Position numbers and translations under genes: made by a program
Shown here: piece by piece, positions 1-8,530 of the stretch
Position numbering within the stretch: position 1 is the first letter of the stretch
How the letters are laid out: each line of letters opens with the position of its first letter
Assembly (NCBI RefSeq): GCF_009711415.1
Contig: NZ_SMLZ01000104.1
Coordinates: forward strand, 47,784-111,783
Source of the DNA: Roseibium denhamense
Lineage (GTDB): Bacteria; Pseudomonadota; Alphaproteobacteria; Rhizobiales; Stappiaceae
Length of the DNA: 64,000 bases
Direction: 5' to 3'
The notes under the pieces: model-generated
What the model saw: only the letters and a program-made list of their open reading frames with translations
What the model was told of the DNA's origin: nothing
Database searches by the model: none

Positions 1-2
1 CG

Positions 3-659
3 GATGTTCTTGAAGAAACGCGCCTTGCTTTGAGCACCAGATTTCCGGTCACCGTGACAGCGGTTGCCGCGGACGTTTCAATGCCGAAGGGGCAAAGGAC
101 GCTTCTGGAGGCGTGTGACGCGCCGGATATCCTCGTCAACAACAATGGCGGCCCGCCCCGGCGGGACTACACCGAACTTGACCGTGCAGCCCTTTTGGAA
201 GGCGCTGTGCAGAACTTTGTCACACCCGTAGAACTGATCCAGGCTGTTGTGCCGGGCATGAAAGCCAGGGGATTTGGCCGGATCGTGAACATCACCTCAA
301 TGTCGGTGAAAATGCCGATCGAAGGCCTGGACCTGTCCAGCGGCGCGCGGGCCGGCCTGACCGCTTTTCTGGCCGGGGTTTGCCGCCAATTGGCGCCGCA
401 CGGAATTACCGTGAACAACCTGCTGCCGGGGAAGATGGATACGGATCGGCTGAAAGGCGGCTTCGACAGGATGTCTCAGGCCTCTGGCAAGTCCCTCGAA
501 ACAGTCCGTTCGGAGCAAGCCGCTGAGATTCCGGCCAAACGCTTTGGGACGGCAGAGGAGTTTGGCGAGACCTGCGCTTTCCTGTGTTCAAAACATGCGG
601 GCTATATCACGGGTCAGAACATCCTGATGGATGGTGGCCTCTACCCCGCCGCATTCTGA
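3..659 (+). CDS. SDR family oxidoreductase, 5' end cut by the window
   Basis: The frame is open to the window edge, so the N-terminal Rossmann GxxxGxG segment lies outside. Visible SDR landmarks are the NNNGG motif after ILV (about residue 42 from the first internal start), the IVNITS strand with the catalytic-type Ser, and a C-terminal GQNILMDGG tail typical of 3-oxoacyl-ACP reductase-like SDRs. Where classical SDRs carry YxxxK, this protein reads SSGARAG, so Tyr is replaced by Ser and Lys by Arg. SDR subfamilies with this substitution are known, and the substrate cannot be predicted. It converges on the broken fadL-like gene downstream. Confidence 0.85.
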   Translation, partial: DVLEETRLALSTRFPVTVTAVAADVSMPKGQRTLLEACDAPDILVNNNGGPPRRDYTELDRAALLEGAVQNFVTPVELIQAVVPGMKARGFGRIVNITSMSVKMPIEGLDLSSGARAGLTAFLAGVCRQLAPHGITVNNLLPGKMDTDRLKGGFDRMSQASGKSLETVRSEQAAEIPAKRFGTAEEFGETCAFLCSKHAGYITGQNILMDGGLYPAAF

Positions 660-673
660 TCCGGCTACGAAAA

Positions 674-695
674 AGCCGGGGCAAAAACCCCGGCT
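674..695 (-). terminator. Rho-independent terminator
   Basis: AGCCGGGG (674-681) and CCCCGGCT (688-695) form an 8-bp stem with a 6-nt loop. On the minus strand it is followed by TTTTCG, so it fits the fadL-like transcript. It may also stop the converging SDR transcript. Confidence 0.7.
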
Positions 696-724
696 CAAAC
701 ATAAACTTTTTAGATCTTTTGGTA

Positions 725-2017
725 TCAGAAGCGAACCCGGAAAGACGCACTCAAAATATCGACAGACGAGTCGACGGAGCCCGCCAGGACGCCTTTCGTC
801 GCACTGTAGTCTTGATGAGACGCATCGATGTTGATGTCCGTATCTGTCCCGAAAATATGAGTATAAGCTAGGTCGAAAGACATGTGCTTGTTGAATTCAT
901 AGGATGCGCCGCCACTGACCCAAATCCGGTTGTTGTCGGGAAGACGCGCAGAGCGGATTTCTTCATCAATCGGGGACCATTCGTAGGCCGCACCGGCACG
1001 CAGGGTCAGCTTATCGTTGAAATCATATTCGCCGCCAAGCGCCAGGAAGAAACCGTCGTTGTAATTGAAGGGCAATGACGTGATTTCGGCCCCAGTAGCA
1101 GCCGAGGTAATGCGAGGCTGTTTCAACCGGCTCCAGTTTGTCCATTCAAAGGTACCAAGCACGCGGATATCTTCGGTGATACTGTGCTTTGCAGACAGCG
1201 TTATCATGTCCGGCGTTACCAGGGTTGTATCGACGTCTGTGTTTGAAACAACCGTTGGTGCAGCCGGGTTGAGAGCAGCGTTCAGATTTCCGCCAATCTT
1301 AGTGAACATGGCCGAGCGGTAGCCCAACCCGATCTCCGTCGACTCGATCGGTTTGAATGTCAATCCCGCAGTCACGCCAACGCCAATTCAGGTGCCTGCT
1401 AAGGTCTGCCCAGGAAGGTTCGCCAGAGTTGGTGACAGTGCCGCATTCGTCAAACGTATGTCCGCATACTGCACTTGAGGTCCAAATGCGACCGAAATCA
1501 TATCGTTAAATTTCCAACCAACGATTGGATTTACATTGATCGAGAAAACCTTTGAAGAGCGATTGTACCCGGCACCTGTCCAATCCTCATCTTCGACTTT
1601 TGTGGACAACCCATAGGGAGCCGTGATGGACATGCCCAGGTAAAGCTGATCGTTCACATTGATGGCGGTGTAGCTAGAGGGAATGAACGCATCAGAGCCG
1701 ATGTCACCAGTATCGTAAGGGGCAACAACTGCTCCGCCCGCAAGTGTGTTTGTGCCTTCAATGTCGGCATTCGGCACAATTAGCGTGTTATGCCCCTCAA
1801 ACGTAATGCCGTGACCAGCGCCGGTGATTGTAGCCGGATTCCAAAACATACCAGAGATTGAATCACCGGTTGTCCCGTTACCGGCAAAAGACATTCCCTG
1901 GTAATAACTGCTCTGCTCGCGCAGAGCAAAACCGCCAGCGTGTGCCGCAGTGGCGACAATCGACAACGCTACTGCGGTAGAAGTAAGAAGAACTGATTTT
2001 TTTACTGCCCACGACAT
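725..2017 (-). pseudogene. FadL/OmpP1-type outer membrane transporter, interrupted by an in-frame TGA
   Basis: Two minus-strand reading frames in the same register (2017-1388 and 1375-725) together make a full-length FadL-family long-chain fatty acid or aromatic transporter of about 430 residues. The first half has a signal peptide ending in AHAGGFALREQS, which is the FadL N-terminal hatch motif. The second half ends SFRVRF, with the terminal Phe of an outer-membrane beta signal. They are separated only by TGA at 1390-1388; the sequence reads LAGT-stop-IGVGVTAGLTFKP. A single change (for example GGA to TGA) explains it, and no frameshift is needed. An AGGAGG ribosome site lies upstream of the start. 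Either a pseudogene, a sequencing error, or readthrough. Confidence 0.8.
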
Positions 2018-2450
2018 TCGTTTCTCTCCCGTCCTCCTCCCCCCGGAGGAATCATGACATTTGCTGACAAGGTTGGACTAAGTTCCTCGCGGTTGACAAT
2101 AAGCAATCGCAGGGCACCGCCCCCCCTAAAAAAATGGTGCAGCGCGATATCAACGGGGCGATTCGGAGTACATTCGGGTCAAAGGTGCGTCAAACTGCGA
2201 CAAATCACCGATTTCGGTGGCATTTGTCACACTACGAACACAAACTGACACAAATGCCTATTTTTTGAGCAGTTACCAATACGTCATATGGGAAACTACT
2301 TTGTTTTTCGACCGTTGCGGCAAAGACACATATACCGCAACGGAATGGGCATAACCTTCGGCCACCTTCGCCCGTTTCCTGGATCCATGACCGGCTTGCG
2401 CGGCCATACTCCACCCGTCATTCTCTGAGCTTCCAACAACAGGAGTTGCC
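2018..2450. other. Divergent intergenic region with two inverted repeats
   Basis: The region between the fadL-like gene (minus) and the FAH gene (plus) has no convincing ORF. It holds a 10-bp imperfect inverted repeat, TGCGACAAAT (2196-2205) / ATTTGTCACA (2222-2231), enclosing CACCG-ATTT-CGGTG. It also holds a perfect 9-bp inverted repeat, CCGTTGCGG (2312-2320) / CCGCAACGG (2335-2343). Neither is followed by a T tract, so operators or RNA hairpins are more likely than terminators. Confidence 0.6.
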
Positions 2451-3293
2451 ATGAAATTGGTTCGCTATGGTCCAAAAGGGGCCGAAAAACCGGGACTGAT
2501 CGACGAGGCTGGCGTGCTACGTGACTTGTCGGCCCATGTCTCTGACATTGATTGCGATACCTGCACCAACGCCCAGCTGGATCGGCTCGCAGCCCTCGAG
2601 CCCGCCGCCCTTCCACAAGTTGCCGGGTCCCCCAGGCTTGGCAGCCCGATCAAACGCCCCGGACATTTTATTGCAATCGGCCTGAACTTCAGGGACCACG
2701 CTGCAGAAGCTGGACAGCCCATCCCGAGCGAACCAGTCGTTTTTTCAAAAGCGCCGAGCAGTATCAATGGTCCCCATGACGATGTTGTCATCCCAAAAGG
2801 GTGCACGAAACTGGACTGGGAGGTAGAGCTTGCTTTTGTCGTAAGCCAGCGCGCCTGGCAGATCAGCGAGGCCGATGCCTTTGCCCATATTGCCGGGTAT
2901 CTCATTTGTAATGATGTTTCCGAACGCACTTGGCAATTTGGCGGAAGCGGCCAATGGACCAAGGGCAAAAGCGGTCCGACATTCGGCCCCCTTGGCCCCT
3001 ATCTGGTGACAACGGACGAGATACCGGATCCCCAGAACCTCGATATCTTTCTTGATGTCAACGGCACGCGGCGCCAAACGGGCAACACATCGACAATGAT
3101 TTTCCCAATAGCGGAAATCATCGCTTACTTGTCCGGCATTATGGTTCTCGAGCCGGGTGACGTCGTCACCACCGGGACACCGCCGGGCGTCGGCATGGGC
3201 ATGAACCCGCCGGTGTTCCTACAGCCGGGCGATGTCATGACCCTTGGCATCAGCGGGCTTGGCGAGCAGCGCCAGAAGGTTGTCGCCGCCTAG
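2451..3293 (+). CDS. Fumarylacetoacetate hydrolase family protein
   Basis: This 280-residue protein has the C-terminal FAH fold. Visible are the GLNFRDHAAE segment (about residue 75), VVFSKAPSSINGP, the metal-binding WEVELAFVV segment, the ICNDVSERTWQ helix and the TTGTPPGVGMG turn. The family contains ureidoglycolate lyase-like, 2-hydroxyhepta-2,4-diene-1,7-dioate isomerase-like and acylpyruvate hydrolase-like enzymes that cleave C-C bonds in oxo acids using Mg2+ or Mn2+. The substrate cannot be read from sequence. It stands alone, and its stop codon overlaps a RIME-like repeat. Confidence 0.88.
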   Translation: MKLVRYGPKGAEKPGLIDEAGVLRDLSAHVSDIDCDTCTNAQLDRLAALEPAALPQVAGSPRLGSPIKRPGHFIAIGLNFRDHAAEAGQPIPSEPVVFSKAPSSINGPHDDVVIPKGCTKLDWEVELAFVVSQRAWQISEADAFAHIAGYLICNDVSERTWQFGGSGQWTKGKSGPTFGPLGPYLVTTDEIPDPQNLDIFLDVNGTRRQTGNTSTMIFPIAEIIAYLSGIMVLEPGDVVTTGTPPGVGMGMNPPVFLQPGDVMTLGISGLGEQRQKVVAA

Positions 3294-3392
3294 ATCAGCG
3301 GGCGGTAAATCAGACCCGATTTACCGCCCAGAGCCGATCGAATAGGGAGGGATCGGGTATCGCTGAATGTTTCTGACAAACGCCCGATGCTC
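3293..3392 (-). repeat. RIME-like two-hairpin mosaic repeat, copy A
   Basis: Read on the minus strand, a GAGCATCGGGCGTTT...AAAC hairpin is followed by a spacer and a second palindrome, GGCGGTAAATC...GATTTACCGCC, ending GCTGATC. It matches copies at 25484-25582, 28213-28317 and 56788-56889. It overlaps the FAH stop codon and lies between convergent genes. Confidence 0.8.
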
Positions 3393-3398
3393 CTGTCT

Positions 3399-4505
3399 TT
3401 ACACAGATCCATCCCGTGCCGCCAGGAAACGGCGCATTGCCACATCGCTCCAAGGCGCCATGCGGTCCCGGGCCGCCGCGTGGCTTTCGTAGATTTCACG
3501 GCTCACCGGGTCACTATCGGCAAACGCTTCGAGGACCGACTTTGTTTCAGTGCGCAAAGCCGAGATGATTTCATCCGGATAGGGCACGACCTCAACACCA
3601 TCCTTTTCTTGAAGAATTTGGAGGCTTGTGGCGTTCTGCCAGTCGCTTTCGGCAAGCGCACGGCCATTTTCCGCCCGGCAGGCCTCAAGAAGAATGGTCC
3701 GCAGATCCTCCGGCAAACCGTTCAGGGCTGTTTCATTGAACAACGCCTCCCCGGTGCCATTGGGCTCATGGAAGCCAGGCGTGTAGTAGAATGATGCCGC
3801 TTTCTGGAACCCCATGGACCGATCGGACCAGGGCCCAAGAAATTCCGTTGCATCCAAAACACCCGTCTGAAGCGCCTGAAAGAGCTCGCCCGGCGGCAGA
3901 CTGACCGGGGTCGCCCCAAGGCGGCGCATCACCTCGCCTCCAAGTCCGGGCATGCGGATCTTGAGCCCCTTGAGATCCTCAAGTCCGGAGAGCTTTTTCT
4001 TGTACCAGCCCCCCATTTGAACACCGGTGTTCCCGGCCATGACAGGCTTGATACCGAAAGGAGCATAAAGCTTATCCCACAGCTCCTGGCCGCCGCCCTG
4101 TTCGATCCAGCTGATGTGTTCATTCGGCAGGAGACCAAAGGGCGCCGCGGTAAAGAAGACGGAGGCCGGAACCTTGCCTTGCCAGAAGAACGAAGCCGTG
4201 TGGGCCATCTGGGCCGTGCCTGCCGAAACCGCATCAAACACACCGAGGGCCGGGACCAATTCGCCGGCGGCATAAAGCCGTATCCGGAAACGCCCACCGG
4301 ACATCTTGCCGACCTGATCCGCAATACGCTGCGCGGTGACACCCGGTCCCGGGAGATTTTTCGGCCAGGACGTCACCATTTTCCATTCGATAGATGCATC
4401 GCCTTGCGCGGCGACCGGAGCACTCAGTGCGGCCGCGGCTGCTGCGGTCCCGCCCAGAAGACCCCGGCGGGAAACGAGACGGTTATCCGGTTTTGCTTCA
4501 GGCAT
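3399..4505 (-). CDS. TRAP transporter substrate-binding protein (DctP/TakP-like)
   Basis: This 368-residue periplasmic receptor begins with a twin-arginine-type signal (SRRGLLGG then an Ala-rich stretch ending in APVAAQG). The mature part has DctP family features: WKMVTSWPKN near the start, LKGLKIRMPG in the ligand cleft and DATEFLGPW, which resembles the 2-oxoacid-binding TakP group. No dctQ or dctM membrane gene lies next to it. It starts 3 nt after the thiD stop, so it is probably the last gene of the TPP-riboswitch operon thiM-thiD. That suggests a thiamine-related or thiamine-precursor ligand, but this is inference; a 2-oxoacid ligand is the alternative. Confidence 0.88.
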   Translation of the reverse strand: MPEAKPDNRLVSRRGLLGGTAAAAAALSAPVAAQGDASIEWKMVTSWPKNLPGPGVTAQRIADQVGKMSGGRFRIRLYAAGELVPALGVFDAVSAGTAQMAHTASFFWQGKVPASVFFTAAPFGLLPNEHISWIEQGGGQELWDKLYAPFGIKPVMAGNTGVQMGGWYKKKLSGLEDLKGLKIRMPGLGGEVMRRLGATPVSLPPGELFQALQTGVLDATEFLGPWSDRSMGFQKAASFYYTPGFHEPNGTGEALFNETALNGLPEDLRTILLEACRAENGRALAESDWQNATSLQILQEKDGVEVVPYPDEIISALRTETKSVLEAFADSDPVSREIYESHAAARDRMAPWSDVAMRRFLAARDGSV

Positions 4506-4508
4506 GAT

Positions 4509-5312
4509 TTAGCTCCACATGTGATGAAAATGATGGACGGGCCCATGGCCCTGGCCGATCTGCAGCTGATTTGAGGCCGCGATTGCCGACTGGATGTAGG
4601 CCTTCGCGGCCCTCACGACCTCGTCAACCGGCTGCCCCTTCGCAAGTCCGGCTGCAATGGCCGATGACAAAGAGCATCCGGTGCCATGCGTGTTCACCGT
4701 CGCGATTCGAGGAGACCGGAGCCAGAAGGTTTCCCCGCTTGCTGCCAAGAACAGGTCCGCGCTCTCGTCCGACGTCCCGTGGCCGCCTTTCAGCAGCACC
4801 GACTTCGGGCCAAGCGCCAGCAGTCTTCGCGCCTGGTCTTCCATGGCGGCGTCATCTTGCGCGACATCCGCCGACAGCATCCGTGCCGCCTCATGCAGGT
4901 TCGGGGTCAGAACGTCTGCCAGCGGCACTAGAATTTCAATCAGACCCGCCACCGCGCTGTCGGCCAGAAGCGGGTCGCCGGAGGCCGCTACCATCACCGG
5001 ATCCAGCACAATCGGGCCAGCCGAATGCGCTTTCAGTCCATCGGCCACTGCCTCGATCACCTCCACGCGGGACAGCATTCCGATCTTCGTCGCTGAAACC
5101 TCCAAGTCTGAATAGACAGCATCGATCTGCGCGCGGACAAACTCTGGCGGCACATCGTGAATTGCAAAGACCCCCTTGGTGTTCTGCGCGGTCAATGCCG
5201 TAAGGACACTGGCGCCAAACACACCATTGGCCGAGAACGACTTCAGATCCGCCTGAATTCCGGCACCCCCGCCTGAATCCGATCCTGCAATAGTCACCGC
5301 AATAGCGGTCAT
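4509..5312 (-). CDS. thiD: Bifunctional hydroxymethylpyrimidine kinase/phosphomethylpyrimidine kinase
   Basis: The 267-residue protein phosphorylates HMP and then HMP-phosphate for thiamine synthesis in the cytoplasm. ThiD hallmarks are visible: IAGSDSGGGAGIQADLKSF at the N-terminus, GVFGASVLTALTAQNT, the DPVMVA segment around residue 105, VLLKGGHG, and the anion hole and catalytic region NTHGTGCSLSSAIAA near residue 215. Length is normal for the family. It lies 43 nt downstream of thiM and 3 nt upstream of the TRAP receptor gene, all on the minus strand. Confidence 0.96.
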   Translation of the reverse strand: MTAIAVTIAGSDSGGGAGIQADLKSFSANGVFGASVLTALTAQNTKGVFAIHDVPPEFVRAQIDAVYSDLEVSATKIGMLSRVEVIEAVADGLKAHSAGPIVLDPVMVAASGDPLLADSAVAGLIEILVPLADVLTPNLHEAARMLSADVAQDDAAMEDQARRLLALGPKSVLLKGGHGTSDESADLFLAASGETFWLRSPRIATVNTHGTGCSLSSAIAAGLAKGQPVDEVVRAAKAYIQSAIAASNQLQIGQGHGPVHHFHHMWS

Positions 5313-5355
5313 GATAACCTCCTTGATAGAAGAAAAACCGGCGGGAAAAGGCGGC

Positions 5356-6129
5356 TTAAGCCGTTTTCAAGCGCCGTTCGATATCCTGCGGGGAGAGCTG
5401 GTAAAGAGCGTCCAGCAATTCAGGCACAAGCGTCCCGGGGCCGCCACATCGCTCTGCGGCAATCTCACCGGCGATGTTGAAAACCGACAGGCCGGCCGCA
5501 GCGGCCAGCGCCTTGTCATCTTCAAGCGCACTGAAGGCCGCCAGGACGGCCCCCGCCGCACAACCGGTTGCGGTGACGCGGACCAAAAGCTGATGACCGT
5601 TGATCAGTCGGAAATCTTCGCCCTGGCTTTCGATCTTGTCTTCAGCGCCGGTGATTGCAAACACAGCGCCGCGGCTGATTGCATCGTCCACACCGTCCCG
5701 CGTGTCAAAAAGTGCGTTGAGTTCGGCTTCATTAGCTTTGATGATGTCCAAGCCCATTCCCATGAGGTCGCGGGCATAGTCTGCCCGCCCGGGCGACCGG
5801 TCGATGAAAACCGGATCGAGAACGACCGGATGGCCAGCTGCCTTCGCTGCCCTGATGGCTGCCGGTATTGCCTGCCGCCGCTCGTCATCAAGGGTGCCGA
5901 GATTGACCAGCAGCGCATCGGCGCTGGCTGCAAAACCTGCAACTTCATCAAGCGCAATCGTCATGGACGGAACAGCGCCGAGCGCAAGCAAGGTGTTCGC
6001 CGTGAAGGGCTGTGCCACCGCATTGGTGATACAATGAACCCTCGGGGCAGCTTTTCTGACACGATCCAAAAGCCTTGCGGCTTTTTCAGCCGACAATGCC
6101 TGCGTACTGGCAGCAACGGACAAGCTCAT
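5356..6129 (-). CDS. thiM: Hydroxyethylthiazole kinase
   Basis: The 257-residue protein phosphorylates the thiazole alcohol in thiamine salvage. Evidence is the ThiM core: VHCITNAVAQPFTANTLLALGAVPSM near the start, LLVNLGTL, PVVLDPVF around residue 100, the IKANEAEL segment and the C-terminal VTATGCAAGAVLAAF phosphate-binding loop with its catalytic Cys. It is the first gene after a TPP riboswitch, so the operon should be switched off when thiamine diphosphate is plentiful. With thiD alone and no thiCEGOS nearby, the local set looks like salvage, not complete de novo synthesis. Confidence 0.96.
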   Translation of the reverse strand: MSLSVAASTQALSAEKAARLLDRVRKAAPRVHCITNAVAQPFTANTLLALGAVPSMTIALDEVAGFAASADALLVNLGTLDDERRQAIPAAIRAAKAAGHPVVLDPVFIDRSPGRADYARDLMGMGLDIIKANEAELNALFDTRDGVDDAISRGAVFAITGAEDKIESQGEDFRLINGHQLLVRVTATGCAAGAVLAAFSALEDDKALAAAAGLSVFNIAGEIAAERCGGPGTLVPELLDALYQLSPQDIERRLKTA

Positions 6130-6208
6130 GATCTGGCTCCTGTGTTTGCGGGGCCGGAGCTGTCTTGCGGTCCTGGTGAGAAAAGAAAAGCGATCTTCAG
6201 CATCATCT

Positions 6209-6305
6209 CAAATCCCTCCGCCGGTATAAACCGGATCAGGTTCAAGGAGTTGGCCATCTGCCTCTCAGCCCGATCCACAATCGCCGGGCACCCCCATGAG
6301 ACACC
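6209..6305 (-). ncRNA. TPP (THI-element) riboswitch
   Basis: On the minus strand the conserved THI-box elements appear in order: GGGGTGCCC, GGCTGAGA, then CCTTGAACCTGATCCGG followed by TTATACCGGCGGAGGGA. These are the pyrimidine- and pyrophosphate-sensor helices of the family. It sits about 80 nt upstream of the thiM start and should control thiM, thiD and the TRAP receptor gene by translation or premature termination. Confidence 0.95.
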
Positions 6306-6447
6306 GGAGAGCTAACAAGGCTTTGCACAGATTGCAAGTGTTTGTGGCTGGCAACGTGAACGCCATGGGTGACGGGCGATTGACTGGATGCGGCAGATCG
6401 GCGATGTCCTTGGGAACCGTTCATGACCGCAAGCGCCGGAGTGCCAG

Positions 6448-6684
6448 ATGACCCCTTTTTTCGTTATGATCAAATGCCAGCTGGGGAAGACCTATCAGGT
6501 CGCCAACGCGATTGCTGACGCGGAGATCGCCTCCGAGGTCTATTCAACCAGCGGTGACTACGATCTGCTGGTGAAGTTTTATGTCGAAAGCGATGCGGAC
6601 ATCGGGCATTTCGTCAATCAGAAAGTCCATCCGATTGACGGCATTCAGGACACAAAGACCATTATTACTTTCAAGGCATTTTAA
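6448..6684 (+). CDS. Stand-alone Lrp/AsnC ligand-binding (RAM) domain protein
   Basis: This 78-residue protein equals the C-terminal amino-acid-sensing domain of Lrp/AsnC regulators without the DNA-binding HTH. The alpha-beta RAM pattern is visible: FFVMIKCQLGKTYQVANAIAD, VYSTSGDYDLLVKFYVESDADIG and IDGIQDTKTIITF. Such proteins form oligomers that bind small effectors, and some modulate partner regulators. It is transcribed away from the TPP riboswitch and lies 28 nt before a secreted protein gene. The ligand is unknown. Confidence 0.85.
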   Translation: MTPFFVMIKCQLGKTYQVANAIADAEIASEVYSTSGDYDLLVKFYVESDADIGHFVNQKVHPIDGIQDTKTIITFKAF

Positions 6685-6712
6685 ACCAGTATCTTGGGAT
6701 GGGAGACCAGCC

Positions 6713-7123
6713 ATGAGCGCATTTAAAAGATACGGGCTTGCCCTTTTGATTGGGGTGACCGCCAGTCTTCCGGCCAATGGAAACGCACAATCCATGCCGC
6801 CGGAGCAGATCAAACAAATCCTGGACGTGACAAAGGCGAGTTGGGTGTCCTTTCGCGACTGGAACGGCCAGCAGCTAATTTACTTCACGCATCTGGAATC
6901 CTGGAAATGCGGGATCGACTACGTGTTTTATGGCCTCAATGATGGCCCGCTTGACCAGATGTGGGAGCTCGATGAATGCGACCCGTCCAATCCCAATGCC
7001 GTCTTGAAAGACAAGCCCTACATCGAACTGCCGATGGGCTCCACCCAATCGATCAGTGTCCAGCTGATCTATCCAGACGGCACAAAAAGCCCAGTGGAGC
7101 GCTTCGAATATACAGGCCAGTAG
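6713..7123 (+). CDS. Periplasmic protein of unknown function
   Basis: A 136-residue protein. The start at 6713 is chosen because it gives a clean signal peptide (YGLALLIGVTASLPANGNA then QSMPPEQ) and is preceded by GGGAGA. The mature part has three Cys-poor beta-like segments, including WVSFRDWNGQQLIYFTHLES, a single pair Cys-Gly-Ile-Asp and Glu-Cys-Asp that could form a disulfide, and a Gly-Leu-Asn-Asp turn. I do not recognise the family. It follows the RAM-domain gene on the same strand. Confidence 0.7.
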   Translation: MSAFKRYGLALLIGVTASLPANGNAQSMPPEQIKQILDVTKASWVSFRDWNGQQLIYFTHLESWKCGIDYVFYGLNDGPLDQMWELDECDPSNPNAVLKDKPYIELPMGSTQSISVQLIYPDGTKSPVERFEYTGQ

Positions 7124-7166
7124 ACGCGATTTGCCCATGACCGCCTGAAAACGGACGGCCTTGGCC

Positions 7167-8168
7167 TCAGGACTTTGAAGGCGATGACGCACGGCGGTCT
7201 TTTGTGCGGTCCAGGCCCAGACGGTGCTCGCGGTAAATGACAAAGACACCGGCGGCAATCACGATAACTGACCCGGCGATCACTTCAGCGACTGGCACTT
7301 CGGCAAAGACCACCCAGCCGATCAGGATCGCCCAGAGCATATTGACGTAGTCGAAGGGGGCGATTGTCGAAGCCTCGGCGAACCGGTAGCTCTGGGTGAG
7401 CAGGATCTGCCCGATGCCGCCGAACAGGCCAACAGCGACCAGCAAAAGCCCGGTCTCCAGGTCCGGCATGACCCACGCCTGGCCCGGCAGCACCCATCCA
7501 AGGGGAAGGGTCAGGAGCGCCATCACGGTGGCTGCCCCGGAAAACCATGTCACGATGGTTGAGGTCCGCTCCGTCTCACACAATTTGCGCACTGTAATCA
7601 TCGCAAGGGCGGCAAAGCAGGCGCCAATCAGCCCCACAATGGCGCCGACCGTGGTGTCATTGTCGAAATGGGTTTCGCCAAGATGCGGAGACAAAACCAC
7701 CAGAATGCCGAGAAATCCAACGATAACGGCGCTCCAGCGGTAAATCCGGACAGGTTCCCCGAGCAGGAAGAACGCAAACACCACCACCATGAGCGGCGTT
7801 GCAAACCCGAGCGCAGTCGCATCCGGCAGCGGGAGCAGATGAAAGCTTGTAAATCCGCAGACCATGGCTGTCAGGCCGACGGCTGCACGGGTCAAATGGC
7901 GCCCCGGGTTCACGGTCTTGAATGCAAGCGCCAACTCCCGACGCAGGCCGACCATGATCAAAACCGGGAACAAGCCAAAGAAATTGCGGGCAAACACCAG
8001 CTCTCCGATCGGCACACGGTCAGCGGCAATCTTCAAGGCGGTCACCATGACAAAAAACGCCAAGGTTGATGCGAGCTTCAGCGATATCCCGATCATTGGT
8101 GCCTGACGGGTCATGCCGGTTGGAGCTGGCGGACCGGCCAAGTGGGGAGTAAGGCGTTTTATGGCCAT
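7167..8168 (-). CDS. DMT superfamily (EamA) permease
   Basis: The 333-residue protein has about ten hydrophobic segments arranged as two EamA repeats of five helices. The first repeat contains FARNFFGLFPVLIM and the conserved LPLPDATALGFATPLMVVVFAFFLLGE stretch, and the second LTQSYRFAEASTIAPFDYVNMLWAILIGWVVFAE. The family exports or imports small metabolites (amino acids, nucleobases, SAM-like compounds), and the substrate is unknown. Internal Met codons at residues 19 and 25 are alternative starts and would remove a short hydrophilic leader. It is related to the DMT gene at 14874-15869. Confidence 0.88.
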   Translation of the reverse strand: MAIKRLTPHLAGPPAPTGMTRQAPMIGISLKLASTLAFFVMVTALKIAADRVPIGELVFARNFFGLFPVLIMVGLRRELALAFKTVNPGRHLTRAAVGLTAMVCGFTSFHLLPLPDATALGFATPLMVVVFAFFLLGEPVRIYRWSAVIVGFLGILVVLSPHLGETHFDNDTTVGAIVGLIGACFAALAMITVRKLCETERTSTIVTWFSGAATVMALLTLPLGWVLPGQAWVMPDLETGLLLVAVGLFGGIGQILLTQSYRFAEASTIAPFDYVNMLWAILIGWVVFAEVPVAEVIAGSVIVIAAGVFVIYREHRLGLDRTKDRRASSPSKS

Positions 8169-8530
8169 AATTGACTTTCAGGTTCCGCCGCAAAATTCGG
8201 CCCGGGTGCAATTGACCGGATCCAATAGTTCAACAACGGGCAGGTTGGCCGTGACGGAATGGTGTGTGCATTATGGCGCGGCAAGGCACGGCAATGGCAA
8301 ACAAATCAGGACCAGCGGGTGGGGTAATTATCTGAGGCTTAGTATTGCTTGGGCAACGCATAATTGCAAATGCGTTCACAACATGCCTGCTGCGCAGCAA
8401 ACACCTGACGAAATTTGCAGCAGCACAGTCAATTCCTCTTCACAACTGCCTTAATGAGAGACACCGGCCTCGCGCCGATCCTTGAGCCGCCTATAATTCC
8501 GACAAACCACGATTCGAGAGGCTGTGCCCC
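8169..8530. other. Intergenic region upstream of the SbmA/BacA-like gene
   Basis: No credible ORF or stable structure is seen. A perfect TATAAT at 8492-8497 lies 34 nt before the downstream start and could be a -10 box, but no good -35 box is found 16-18 nt upstream. Confidence 0.4.
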
